Positions 1 through 6,852 of a DNA stretch of 12,600 nucleotides are shown here, piece by piece. Origin of the DNA: Candidatus Dadabacteria bacterium (GTDB lineage Bacteria > Desulfobacterota_D > UBA1144 > Nemesobacterales > UBA2774). Location of the stretch: positions 1 through 12,600 of the forward strand of contig JAHKKQ010000044.1 of assembly GCA_020027805.1 (NCBI GenBank), read 5' to 3'. How positions within the stretch are numbered: the stretch's first letter is position 1; every line of letters begins with the position of its first letter. The notes beneath the pieces are model-generated. The model did not search any database. It saw only the letters and a program-made list of their open reading frames with translations, and was not told the DNA's origin. The position numbers were made by a program, and so were the translations under genes.

Positions 1-956
1 AGATAAGCGAGGTCGTCCGCGGAGAGTTTGAAATTCATGGCCCCGGCGTTATCCGCCGCCTGATCCGTGCTCGTTGCGCCCGGAATGACGATTACGCTCT
101 CACCGTGGAAATTCATGAGCCAGTTGAGGGCCGCCTGAGAAGGCGTCGCGCCGTACTTCTCGGCGACTGCCTTGAGTGCCTCCGCGACGGGCCTCGATCT
201 CTCGAGATTTGTCTCGTTGAGAGAGCCGTAGAACCTCCTGAAAATATTCCTCTCACGGATCGTCTCAGGGCGGTCGTGGAACTTCCCGGTCAGCAGCCCC
301 CGCGCGAGGGGCGAGTACGCGATTATAGTCACGCCCAGGTCCATTGCCGCCCCGAGCACCCCGTTTGACTCTATCTCCCTCCTGAGCAGGCTGTAATTCA
401 CCTGGTTCGACACGAGCGCGAGGCCGAGGCGCGACAGCTCGAGGTGCGCCTTCCGCATCCTGTCGGCCGAGAAATTACTAACCCCCGCGTACCTCACCTT
501 GCCGCTCCCGGCGAGCTTCGCTATCTCCCTCATCTGCGAGCCGACCGTGGAAAGAGAAAAGGGGTTGTGTATCTGATGGAGGTCTATGTATTCAGTATTG
601 AGGAACCGGAGCCTGTCGTCTATGGTCTTCCCCATAGACCCGGCCCTCCTAAGGGCGGGCCACCACTTTGTGGCGAGCGCCACGCTCGCTCTCGGAATTT
701 TCAATTCCCCGAGCGCGCGGGAGAGGGCTTTCTCCGATTCCCCCCACCCGTATAGCTCCGCGGTGTCGAACCAGTTTATCCCTCCCTCGACCGATACCCG
801 CACAATCTCCCTTATCCGGTGTGCGCTCAGGGGCGGCCAGAGGAGTCCCGATAAACCTTTCCGCCCGCTGAACTGGACGCACCCGAGCCCGACGGGGGAA
901 AGGAACATATCCGACGTGCCGAGCCTCCTCTTATCGCGCGTGTGCTCTCGCTTCAT
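1..956 (-). CDS. Aldo/keto reductase, C-terminus cut by window edge
   Basis: NAD(P)H-dependent oxidoreductase of the aldo/keto reductase TIM-barrel family, probably cytosolic; the substrate cannot be told. I translated it from the ATG at 954-956 (minus); at least 318 residues are present and the frame stays open to base 1, so only a few C-terminal residues seem missing against a usual 320-330. The catalytic tetrad is visible: D64 in WFDTAELYG, Y69, K97 in LATKWW and H130 in DLHQIH. Later family hallmarks are VRYAGVSNFS, a SPLARGLLTGKF segment (phosphate and cofactor binding region) and VIPGATS. An AGGGAGA Shine-Dalgarno (962-968) lies 5 nt before the ATG and supports this start. It diverges from the cyclase gene with 50 bp between them, so the two may be controlled together. 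Family call is firm; substrate unknown. Confidence 0.93.
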   Translation of the reverse strand, partial: MKREHTRDKRRLGTSDMFLSPVGLGCVQFSGRKGLSGLLWPPLSAHRIREIVRVSVEGGINWFDTAELYGWGESEKALSRALGELKIPRASVALATKWWPALRRAGSMGKTIDDRLRFLNTEYIDLHQIHNPFSLSTVGSQMREIAKLAGSGKVRYAGVSNFSADRMRKAHLELSRLGLALVSNQVNYSLLRREIESNGVLGAAMDLGVTIIAYSPLARGLLTGKFHDRPETIRERNIFRRFYGSLNETNLERSRPVAEALKAVAEKYGATPSQAALNWLMNFHGESVIVIPGATSTDQAADNAGAMNFKLSADDLAY

Positions 957-1006
957 GCGGCTCTCCCTCTCTTTTAATCGACGGGGAATTTAAATATAAT
1001 AGCCGT
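957..1006. promoter_or_regulatory. Compact divergent promoter, AKR / cyclase
   Basis: This 50 bp gap separates two divergent start codons. On the plus strand a perfect TATAAT (995-1000) ends 6 nt before the cyclase ATG, which places the predicted start of transcription on the A of the ATG (leaderless). The -35 match is poor (TTTTAA at 972-977, 17 bp spacer). On the minus strand TATTAT (996-1001) overlaps the same AT-rich block and would give the reductase a leader of about 33 nt that contains its Shine-Dalgarno. The two -10 boxes overlap, so the promoters should compete. This is inference from sequence only. Confidence 0.5.
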
Positions 1007-1777
1007 ATGACCCCCCGAAGACGAATTATAGACCTCGGCATTACGGTGGAACCGGCCCCCGGCCCCGAGCACCAGAGGCTCGAGATAACATACGAAAGGC
1101 ACGAGGACACGGCTGAATACATGATGATGCGTTTCGAGTGCGCCCGCACCGACCTGCCGGGGGGACTCGGCTGGGCGAACGAGTACGTGACGCTCGGCAC
1201 TCACGTAGGCACTCATATGGACGCGCCCTGGCACTATCACCCGGTATCCGAAGGGAAGAAGGCGAAGACCATAGACGAGCTTCCGGTAGAGTGGTTCTAC
1301 GGGGACGGGGTGGTGATAGACATGAGGCACAAGAAGCCGGGAGAGCTCATTTCGACCGACGACCTGAAAAAGTCGCTCGGCGAAACGGGATATGAACTGA
1401 AACCCTTCGACATTGTCCTCGTAATGACAGGGGCCGACAGGCTCTGGGGAAAGCAGGAATACTGGTCGGAGTTCCCGGGCTTGGGGAAGGAGTCCACACT
1501 CTGGCTCGCCTCTCAGGGCGTGAAGGTGATGGGGACGGATTCTGCGGGGTGGGACAGGCCCTTCCGGGCGATGGTGGATGAATTCAAGAGTACGGGGGAT
1601 AAGAGCGTCATCTGGGGGGCTCATTTCGCCGGTATCGAGAGTGAATACTGCCAGATAGAAAAACTCACTAACCTAGACCTGCTCCCCCCTTACGGGTTCA
1701 CGGTCGCATGCCCTCCCATAAAGATTTTGAGCGCGAGCGCCGGATGGGTCAGGCCCATAGCTATTCTCGAAGATTAG
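1007..1777 (+). CDS. Cyclase-family metal hydrolase (kynurenine formamidase-like)
   Basis: Putative metal-dependent hydrolase of the cyclase superfamily (Pfam cyclase, PF04199), which includes bacterial kynurenine formamidase, isatin hydrolase and polyketide cyclases. The protein is 256 residues, a normal size. The family's metal-binding signature HxGTHxDxPxH is intact at residues 66-76 (H66, H70, D72, H76), and the conserved second half is present (HFAGIESEYCQIEKL, then NLDLLPPYGF). No signal peptide is seen, so it is probably cytosolic. It has no upstream Shine-Dalgarno and may be read from a leaderless transcript. The reductase next to it is divergent, and no tryptophan-pathway gene is nearby, so the kynurenine formamidase function is not supported over other family members. 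Its last 17 bp overlap the end of the convergent CAP lipoprotein gene. Confidence 0.9.
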   Translation: MTPRRRIIDLGITVEPAPGPEHQRLEITYERHEDTAEYMMMRFECARTDLPGGLGWANEYVTLGTHVGTHMDAPWHYHPVSEGKKAKTIDELPVEWFYGDGVVIDMRHKKPGELISTDDLKKSLGETGYELKPFDIVLVMTGADRLWGKQEYWSEFPGLGKESTLWLASQGVKVMGTDSAGWDRPFRAMVDEFKSTGDKSVIWGAHFAGIESEYCQIEKLTNLDLLPPYGFTVACPPIKILSASAGWVRPIAILED

Positions 1778-2324
1778 CCCTCTTCAATACCCCCTCGTCG
1801 GGAGAGGCGAAAACAACCGTCCAGTACGTTTTGTTTTTGGTGTCCTTGTTGTGAAAGCACGCGGCTCCTATCTCCGTGAAGCTCGCCCTCATTACGTTCT
1901 CGCAGTGCTCGGGGCTGAGGAGCCACGCCACCACCACCTCTTCCGAGCTCTCCCTACCGGCCGATATGTTCTCGCCGACGCTCATCCACTCGTAATTAAG
2001 CTCCTCTACCCTCTCGTCCACGTGGCTGCCGTCGGAGCCGCTGTGGCTTACGAAATCCGCTGTCGCCATATCGACGGAATGGTCGAGGGCGGCCCTCGCA
2101 AGCGTCGGGTTCCACGTAACTTCCCCGGCGGGCGTGTATATCTTGTAGCCGCAGTTCCTGCTCTGCGCCCTCGCCCTGTTAATGAGCACCACCATCTTTT
2201 CCTTGATCACTTCGAAGTCCTCGCATCGGTAGGAGTCGTTCGCGAGGACGTAAACGATTTCGTTATTTTTTCCGCAGCCGCAGAGAAACATAACGACTGC
2301 CGTTATGGTTAGCAGTCTCTTCAA
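1761..2324 (-). CDS. CAP/SCP-domain lipoprotein
   Basis: Predicted lipoprotein with a CAP domain (SCP/PR-1, PF00188). Bacterial CAP proteins are secreted or surface proteins whose biochemical role is usually unknown. Residues 1-17 form a type II signal: MKRLL, a hydrophobic stretch, then LCGC with C17 as the lipidated cysteine. The CAP domain spans about 45-175, with H94 (DFVSHSG), the GENISAG motif (E118) and SPEHCENVM (E139, H140), which together resemble the usual His/Glu cavity tetrad. The start is TTG at 2322-2324: an in-frame TAG lies two codons upstream and no other start would keep the signal peptide. A TATAAT box sits 7 bp before the TTG, so translation may be leaderless. It lies on the same strand as msrA but probably uses its own promoter. 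The family call is strong and the function open. Confidence 0.9.
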   Translation of the reverse strand: MKRLLTITAVVMFLCGCGKNNEIVYVLANDSYRCEDFEVIKEKMVVLINRARAQSRNCGYKIYTPAGEVTWNPTLARAALDHSVDMATADFVSHSGSDGSHVDERVEELNYEWMSVGENISAGRESSEEVVVAWLLSPEHCENVMRASFTEIGAACFHNKDTKNKTYWTVVFASPDEGVLKRANLRE

Positions 2325-2360
2325 CGACTATATTATACTCGGCGCGGCATAAAATATCAC
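2325..2360 (-). promoter_or_regulatory. Promoter of the CAP lipoprotein gene
   Basis: Reading the minus strand, GTGATA (2355-2360, four of six bases of TTGACA) is followed after 17 bp by a perfect TATAAT (2332-2337). The predicted transcription start is 2325, one base before the TTG start codon. No Shine-Dalgarno can fit. Box quality and spacing are good, but the leaderless conclusion is inference. Confidence 0.55.
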
Positions 2361-2369
2361 GGGGTTTAA

Positions 2370-3008
2370 TCAGTGGCTGAGCGCGGCCTCGCCCCAGTAT
2401 TTCTCGATGAACTGGTCCCTGCCGGAGCCCCACCTGTAGGTTTTATACCTGACGGGGCTCTTCTGGTAGAACTTCTGATGGTAGTCCTCCGCGGGGTAGA
2501 ACTCAGTCGCCTCGACTATCTCGACCACGACGGGCTTATCGAACCTGCCCGATTTATCGAGCTTGGCTTTCGACGCCTCGGCCGCCTTTTTCTGGGCTTC
2601 CCCGTGATAGAAGACAGCGGGCCTGTACTGCATCCCCCTGTCGACGAACTGTCCGCCTGAGTCGGTGGGGTTTATATTCATCCAGAATACTTCGAGGAGC
2701 TCTTCGTACGCGACCCTCTTCGGGTCGTAGACTATCTCTATAGACTCCGCGTGCCCTGTCTTCCCGTAAGAAACCTGCTCGTAGGTCGGGTCCTTTTCCT
2801 TCCCGCCCGTATAGCCGACGGTCGTGCTGACTACGCCTTCGAGCTTGTCGAACGGGGGCTCAATACACCAGAAACACCCCCCGGCGAATGTAGCGGTCTC
2901 GTATTTAGAATCCTGAGCCTTGGCGGCGCCGGCGTTTTCTTCAGCGCGGAGCACGCCTGTAAGCGACATTACGAGCAGCGCGGCAAATACGAACGAAAAT
3001 TTATTCAT
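2370..3008 (-). CDS. msrA: Exported peptide-methionine (S)-S-oxide reductase MsrA
   Basis: Reduces methionine-S-sulfoxide in proteins, a repair step after oxidative damage. The enzyme has 212 residues; the MsrA domain starts near residue 37 and carries the GCFWC motif with catalytic Cys45, followed by VGYTGG, YDP, TDSGGQFVDRG and YHQKFYQK, all typical. Residues 1-22 look like a Sec signal peptide (MNKFSF, hydrophobic core, cleavage near VLRA), so it should act in the periplasm. I chose the ATG at 3006-3008 over an upstream in-frame start at 3050, because AGGAGA (3014-3019) lies 5 nt before it and the signal peptide begins there. No C-terminal resolving cysteines are seen; Cys48 of GCFWC is the only other cysteine in the mature part. 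No MsrB domain or msrB gene is nearby. The gene is probably monocistronic from its own promoter. Confidence 0.95.
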   Translation of the reverse strand: MNKFSFVFAALLVMSLTGVLRAEENAGAAKAQDSKYETATFAGGCFWCIEPPFDKLEGVVSTTVGYTGGKEKDPTYEQVSYGKTGHAESIEIVYDPKRVAYEELLEVFWMNINPTDSGGQFVDRGMQYRPAVFYHGEAQKKAAEASKAKLDKSGRFDKPVVVEIVEATEFYPAEDYHQKFYQKSPVRYKTYRWGSGRDQFIEKYWGEAALSH

Positions 3009-3057
3009 ATATTTCTCCTGTCGGGACGCTTCGACCCCGGGATAAAACAATCCGGAT

Positions 3058-3092
3058 CGAGCTTATAATATATATACGCAATTTCCGGCCAA
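3058..3092 (-). promoter_or_regulatory. Promoter of msrA
   Basis: On the minus strand TTGGCC (3087-3092) and TATTAT (3065-3070) are separated by 16 bp and match the housekeeping boxes at four and five of six bases. The expected transcription start is about 3058, giving a leader of about 50 nt that ends in the AGGAGA ribosome binding site (3014-3019). The rest of the gap to the response regulator end (3177) shows no convincing terminator. Confidence 0.5.
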
Positions 3093-3176
3093 AGGGTTTC
3101 AGGGTTTATTTGATTTCGTTAACAAATGCGGCGGCTGTTCCACAGATGCATGGGAGGACCGGAGCAGAATATACCC

Positions 3177-4550
3177 TCAGCTCAGAAGCCCCCACTTCTT
3201 CATCCGGTACCTGAGGACCTCCCGCGTGATACCCAGCATCTCGGCGGTCCGGGTCTGGTTCCAGTTGTTGAGGTCGAGCGCCTTGGTTATAACCTTCTTT
3301 TCTATCTTATATAAAGAGGCTTCCTCTATCGGGATGTCTATGACCATCTTATCGTCGGAATTCTGCACCTTGAGGCTCTCCCCCTCTTCGAGCATTATGT
3401 ATTTGGGATTGAGAACGCCGTCCTCGCTCAGGAGCGCCGCCCTCTCGATGGTGCTCCGGAGCTCCCTCACGTTCCCGGGCCAGTTGTAGTTCATGAACGT
3501 CTTCTTTATATCTTCCGGAACGACCGTGATATTCTTGCTGAGGTCGGTATTGAAATATGTGACGAAATGGTCCGTGAGCACGGGGATGTCTTCTTTCCTG
3601 CTTCTCAGCGACGGCATTTCGAAGCTTATCACCCTGAGCCTGTGATACAGGTCCTCCCTGAACTCGCTGTGCTTGACCAGGGACTTGAGGTCGTGGTTCG
3701 TGGCGGCGATTACGGAGAGGTCCACCGATATATCCCTGTTGCCCCCTAACCTCCTGAAAGAGCGCTCCTCGACGGCTTTGACCAGCTTCGCCTGGAGCGA
3801 GAGGCTCATATCCCCGATCTCGTCCAGGAACACCGTCCCCCCGTCCGCCTGCTCCAGTATCCCCTTCTTCATCTTCTTGGCGTCGGTGAATGCGCCCGCT
3901 TCATGTCCGAAGAGCTCGCTTTCGAGCAGGGTCTCGGGTATCGCGGCGCAGTTTATCTCTATGAACGGGCCCTGCTTCCTTGCCCCGTTGTAGTGGAGGA
4001 TCTTTGCCGCAAGGCCCTTCCCCGTCCCGCTTTCACCCGTGATGAGGATAGTCCGCGGGTCGGATTCCGTGAGCTTCTTGAAAAGCTTTTTCATCTCGAT
4101 TATCGCCGCGCTCGTGCCGATCAGGGTTTCGAACCCGTATTTTTCCTGGGCCCGCGTCGCGGCCGCGCTAAGGCTGTTCTTGAGCTCGCTCGTCTTGAGC
4201 GCGTTTCGGACCATCACTTTCAGTTTATCGAGCGGGAACGGCTTCTCTATAAAGTCGTAAGCCCCCACCCTGATGGCCGTGACAGCGACTTCCACGTTTC
4301 CGTGAGCCGTCATCATTATCGTAGTGGGGGGGTGTTCCCACCTGGAAAACGCCTTAAGCACCTCGAGGCCGTCCGTGTCGGGAAGCTTGAGGTCGAGCAG
4401 CACAAGGTCCGGGTCCTCCCTCTTCGCGAGGTTGATCCCTTCTCCCCCTTCATAGGAGGATATAACGGAATAGCCTTCCTGCGTGAGCGCCTTATGCAGC
4501 TGTTTGCAAAGGAGCCTTTCGTCTTCGATGATGAGTATAAGCGAGCTCAT
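3177..4550 (-). CDS. NtrC-family sigma-54 response regulator
   Basis: Cytosolic DNA-binding transcription activator that is phosphorylated by a partner kinase and drives sigma-54 RNA polymerase. Three domains are visible in 457 residues. The receiver domain (1 to about 120) has acidic E9/D10, phosphoacceptor D53, T81 and K103. The AAA+ domain (about 140-370) has Walker A GESGTGKG at 172-179, a GAFTDA sigma-54 contact loop at 219-224 and Walker B VFLDEIGD at 240-247. The Fis-type helix-turn-helix is at the end (about 428-457, NQTRTAEMLGITREVLRYRM). I used the ATG at 4548-4550, which begins the receiver fold at the usual distance. A GTG at 4572-4574, 6 nt after the kinase stop, would add 8 residues and is also possible. 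It is the second gene of a kinase-regulator operon. Targets are unknown. Confidence 0.95.
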   Translation of the reverse strand: MSSLILIIEDERLLCKQLHKALTQEGYSVISSYEGGEGINLAKREDPDLVLLDLKLPDTDGLEVLKAFSRWEHPPTTIMMTAHGNVEVAVTAIRVGAYDFIEKPFPLDKLKVMVRNALKTSELKNSLSAAATRAQEKYGFETLIGTSAAIIEMKKLFKKLTESDPRTILITGESGTGKGLAAKILHYNGARKQGPFIEINCAAIPETLLESELFGHEAGAFTDAKKMKKGILEQADGGTVFLDEIGDMSLSLQAKLVKAVEERSFRRLGGNRDISVDLSVIAATNHDLKSLVKHSEFREDLYHRLRVISFEMPSLRSRKEDIPVLTDHFVTYFNTDLSKNITVVPEDIKKTFMNYNWPGNVRELRSTIERAALLSEDGVLNPKYIMLEEGESLKVQNSDDKMVIDIPIEEASLYKIEKKVITKALDLNNWNQTRTAEMLGITREVLRYRMKKWGLLS

Positions 4551-4580
4551 TTTAATCTGGTTTTCTCCGATCACTTCGTA

Positions 4581-5930
4581 TTAATTGAGTTTCAAGTTAT
4601 TCTCGGCCTGCCCGGCTGCAGCTTTGCCATCCGGTCCAAACTCCGCATTGAGGTCTCCCGGAATTTCTACGACAAACGTCGAGCCCTCACCCACCCGGCT
4701 CGATATATGGAGCTTGCCCTTGTGAGCCTCCACTATTCTGCTGGAAATAGCAAGCCCGAGTCCGGTGCCGGTCTCTTTGGTCGAATAAAAGGGCTGCAGT
4801 ATCCTTTCCATCTCGTCGTCCGGCACTCCGCAGCCCGTATCGGAGACGGATATTTCGACTGAACCGTTATTGGATCTCGTCTCCACGCGCACCTCGCCGC
4901 TGCTCCCCGTGGCCTCTATGCCGTTTATGAGCAGGTTCAGCACGACCTGTTCTATCTGCTCGTGGTCCACGTAAAAGGTGTTCCTGCAGGCGAGGTCTTT
5001 TTTAATCGTTATCCCCTTCTCCTTCGCCCTCATGCTCACCAGGTTTAGCGCCCTCTCCACTATATCGTTCGGCGTGCATTCGATGAGCTGAAGGCTCTTC
5101 GGATGCCCGAGCTGGAAGAGCCCTTTAACTATACGCTCGAGCCTCGATATCTCGTTTAGAATGTCCCTTATCGTCTGCCTGTGCTCCTCGTTCTGGGTTT
5201 CGTCCTTCATGAGCTCGAGCGCGAGCCCGATCCCGGAAAGAGGGTTCCTCACCTCGTGCGCCACACCCGTGGCGAGCTCGCCTATCGCCGCCAGCTTCTC
5301 GGCCTTCATCAGCTCCCAGTGCTTCTCCTCTATCTCGCGCGTCGCCTGCGCGATCTCGGACTCGAGGAGCTCGTTGAACCTCCTCGTGGTCTCCAGCAGC
5401 TTCATTATTTCTTCGTTCTTCTTCTGAAGCTCCCTGTTGTTCCTCTCTATGTTGTCTATCATGTTATTGAAGGCCTTGGCGAGCGTATCTATCTCGCTCG
5501 AGGTCTTCACGTCCCTGAGCCTGACGGAGTAGTCCCCGCCCGCCACCGACTCGGCCGCGTTGAAGAGGCTCTGTATGGGTTTCGTTATCATCTTCGGGAT
5601 AAATATCGTGAGCACGATACCGAACAGCATCGTAACCCCCACGACGGTCAATACCATGACGTACGAGAACTTGATCTGTTTGTCGGAGATCCGTATGGCT
5701 TCGAGGAGCATCTCGTTCGCGAATATCCCCTGCTTGCCCTCCTCTTTCTCGGTCAGGAGCTTCGAGAGGGTGTTATACCTGCCCCTTATGTTCAAGGCCG
5801 TCTTGTCCAGGTTATAAATGCTGTAGACGGACAGCCCGCTCACGAGCAGCATAAAGAAAAACATCAAAGCATATCCGAGGGTTATCTGTTTACTGAGGTT
5901 CAAGGGGTTCGCACCGCTGTTAATCCGCAC
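4581..5930 (-). CDS. Membrane sensor histidine kinase (NtrB/AtoS-like)
   Basis: Inner-membrane sensor kinase and likely partner of the sigma-54 regulator immediately downstream. It has 449 residues: TM1 about 18-39, a short extracytoplasmic segment of about 50 residues, TM2 about 90-112, HAMP about 113-165, a coiled coil to about 215, then the H-box GVAHEVRNPL with phospho-acceptor H225. The ATPase domain has the N-box (LNLLINGIEA, N336), DTGCGVP (364-370) and GTGLGLAIS (388-396), all intact. The small periplasmic part has no recognisable ligand domain, so the stimulus may be membrane-derived or cytosolic. The start is GTG at 5928-5930 with no good Shine-Dalgarno; a TTG nine codons later is an alternative. 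The C-terminal tail after about 428 is Ala/Gly-rich and not part of the ATPase fold. Only 6 bp separate it from the regulator's earliest start, which supports translational coupling. Confidence 0.95.
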   Translation of the reverse strand: MRINSGANPLNLSKQITLGYALMFFFMLLVSGLSVYSIYNLDKTALNIRGRYNTLSKLLTEKEEGKQGIFANEMLLEAIRISDKQIKFSYVMVLTVVGVTMLFGIVLTIFIPKMITKPIQSLFNAAESVAGGDYSVRLRDVKTSSEIDTLAKAFNNMIDNIERNNRELQKKNEEIMKLLETTRRFNELLESEIAQATREIEEKHWELMKAEKLAAIGELATGVAHEVRNPLSGIGLALELMKDETQNEEHRQTIRDILNEISRLERIVKGLFQLGHPKSLQLIECTPNDIVERALNLVSMRAKEKGITIKKDLACRNTFYVDHEQIEQVVLNLLINGIEATGSSGEVRVETRSNNGSVEISVSDTGCGVPDDEMERILQPFYSTKETGTGLGLAISSRIVEAHKGKLHISSRVGEGSTFVVEIPGDLNAEFGPDGKAAAGQAENNLKLN

Positions 5931-6001
5931 ATATTTACGTTAAAAATTCTACCTGTTATTAAAGCCAACTCATATCGAATTTTCTTCACCCGGCATCGGA
6001 A

Positions 6002-6012
6002 TGCGTCACGCA
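6002..6012. repeat. 11-bp dyad TGCGT-C-ACGCA
   Basis: A perfect 5-bp inverted repeat around one central base, about 28-38 nt downstream of the predicted kinase start of transcription (6040) and 72 bp before the GTG start codon. It has the shape of a dimeric regulator site. Which protein would bind is unknown, and a dyad of this length can occur by chance. Confidence 0.3.
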
Positions 6013-6046
6013 GCGCGGTGGGGGGAAAGGCATCCGCCCGCCCAAA

Positions 6047-6052
6047 ATTATA
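6047..6052 (-). promoter_or_regulatory. Candidate -10 for the kinase-regulator operon
   Basis: Perfect TATAAT on the minus strand with a weak -35 (TTAAGC, 17 bp upstream). It predicts transcription from about 6040 and an untranslated leader near 110 nt. The leader contains the dyad at 6002-6012. A closer TAGAAT (5946-5951) would give a leader of about 9 nt and is the main alternative. Confidence 0.35.
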
Positions 6053-6234
6053 TCCCTCAGCCGTTATTAGCTTAAGAGTACCTGAAAAACAAGGGCCCCC
6101 CGCCGGGTACCGGGATTCCACCCCCCTCCTTTGCAGTCTCTCGTTACACGGGCACGGCCCGCCCGCCGGTTAACGGGGTTAAATTCATATAGATAAATCC
6201 GCAGAATCTGGTAGAGTATTAGCCCTTGGATGGT

Positions 6235-6252
6235 TATTGTTAAATCCTTAAC
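6235..6252 (+). promoter_or_regulatory. Weak -10 next to the CpoB-like start
   Basis: TATTGT (6235-6240) or TTAAAT (6240-6245), each four of six bases of TATAAT, lies within 12 bp of the ATG at 6253. There is no purine-rich Shine-Dalgarno in the preceding 25 nt. This fits a very short or absent leader, but the boxes are weak and no -35 is apparent. Confidence 0.25.
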
Positions 6253-6852
6253 ATGAAAATCACGAGTTTGAAGCCGATTTCCGTCATAACCCCGTTAATA
6301 CTGATTATTCTCGCAGGCTGTTATCCCAAAACGGACGAGATACAGGAGCTTTACGAAAGGCAGGCAGTCCTCGAAGCGAAGATAGACAAGCTCACTCAGG
6401 AAATGGAAACGGGGCTCTCCGGAATAAGTCTGGACATCGACAAGGTCGAGGCGAACCAGCAGAAGCTCTCACAGGACGTTCAGGCCCTGGAGGTGAAAAA
6501 TGCCGCCGCTGCAGAGCAGAACGGGAAGACGGATGCCAGGAAAAACGTAAAAAACGGCAAGAACTCACAAGCGAAGCGGAAACCCCCGGCAAACACGCCG
6601 GAATTCATATATTCAAGGGCGGCCTCGAACTATAGCGACGGGCAGTATGAGGACGCGATACTGGAGTATCAAAAACTGATTGACACATACCCCAAGGACA
6701 AGAGGGTCCCCGAAGCCTACCTCAAGCAGGGGCTCTCGCTCATTAACCTCGGCAGGAAACAGGAAGCCAAGTACTTCCTCAACACGCTCATAGACAAATA
6801 CCCCAACTCCCGGGAAGCCCGGACCGCGCGGGAGAAGCTTAAAACCATCTAA
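6253..6852 (+). CDS. CpoB/YbgF-like coiled-coil TPR lipoprotein
   Basis: Envelope protein resembling CpoB (YbgF), which in Gammaproteobacteria links the Tol-Pal system with peptidoglycan synthesis. Of its 199 residues, 1-23 form a lipoprotein signal ending in LAGC (C23). Residues 26-85 look like a coiled coil (heptad-like Leu/Ile, Glu/Lys-rich), 90-112 form a Lys/Asn-rich linker, and about 116-199 carry two TPR-like repeats (AASNYSDGQYEDAILEYQ and QGLSLINLGRKQEAKYFL). This order is that of CpoB, but the protein is shorter than the usual 250-260 residues and is predicted to be lipidated instead of free in the periplasm. No tolA, tolB or pal is nearby, so a Tol-Pal role is only a family analogy. 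A BamD-like or general TPR lipoprotein is the alternative. It starts at the ATG at 6253 with no Shine-Dalgarno. Confidence 0.82.
   Translation: MKITSLKPISVITPLILIILAGCYPKTDEIQELYERQAVLEAKIDKLTQEMETGLSGISLDIDKVEANQQKLSQDVQALEVKNAAAAEQNGKTDARKNVKNGKNSQAKRKPPANTPEFIYSRAASNYSDGQYEDAILEYQKLIDTYPKDKRVPEAYLKQGLSLINLGRKQEAKYFLNTLIDKYPNSREARTAREKLKTI

Larger units (their letters stand above)
5931..6252. other. Divergent intergenic region, kinase / CpoB-like gene
   Basis: About 320 bp without a believable gene. It holds two candidate kinase promoters on the minus strand (TATAAT at 6047-6052, and TAGAAT at 5946-5951), a dyad TGCGTCACGCA at 6002-6012, and GC-rich runs around 6090-6175 with no clear terminator fold. 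A weak -10 for the CpoB-like gene sits next to its start. A 73-codon minus-strand frame (5900-6121) has no recognisable protein features and I take it as chance. Confidence 0.6.

Noticed and set aside
3009..3050. Longer MsrA start 14 codons upstream
   Set aside because: It would place a charged stretch before the signal peptide, and the AGGAGA site points to the internal ATG at 3008.
3077..3093. Sigma-54-like -24/-12 element before msrA (TTTGGCC...TTGCG, minus)
   Set aside because: GG and GC are 9 bp apart instead of the strict 10, and the same bases fit a housekeeping -35 with a good -10.
3903..4862. Long plus-strand open frame opposite the regulator and kinase
   Set aside because: It lies antisense to two genes with complete, ordered domains and its translation has no recognisable motif. 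In GC-rich DNA such antisense frames are expected.
6029..6045. Sigma-54-like TTGG-N10-GC before the kinase gene (minus)
   Set aside because: Spacing is right, but the flanking consensus bases are poor, the region is GC-rich enough to produce it by chance, and a perfect TATAAT overlaps the same promoter region.
5900..6121. 73-codon minus-strand frame upstream of the kinase
   Set aside because: It overlaps the kinase start, has no ribosome site or recognisable motif, and runs through the likely promoter region.
5181..6173. 330-codon plus-strand frame opposite the kinase
   Set aside because: It crosses from inside the kinase gene into the intergenic region and is rich in Arg, His, Leu and Val as antisense frames usually are. 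No domain is visible.
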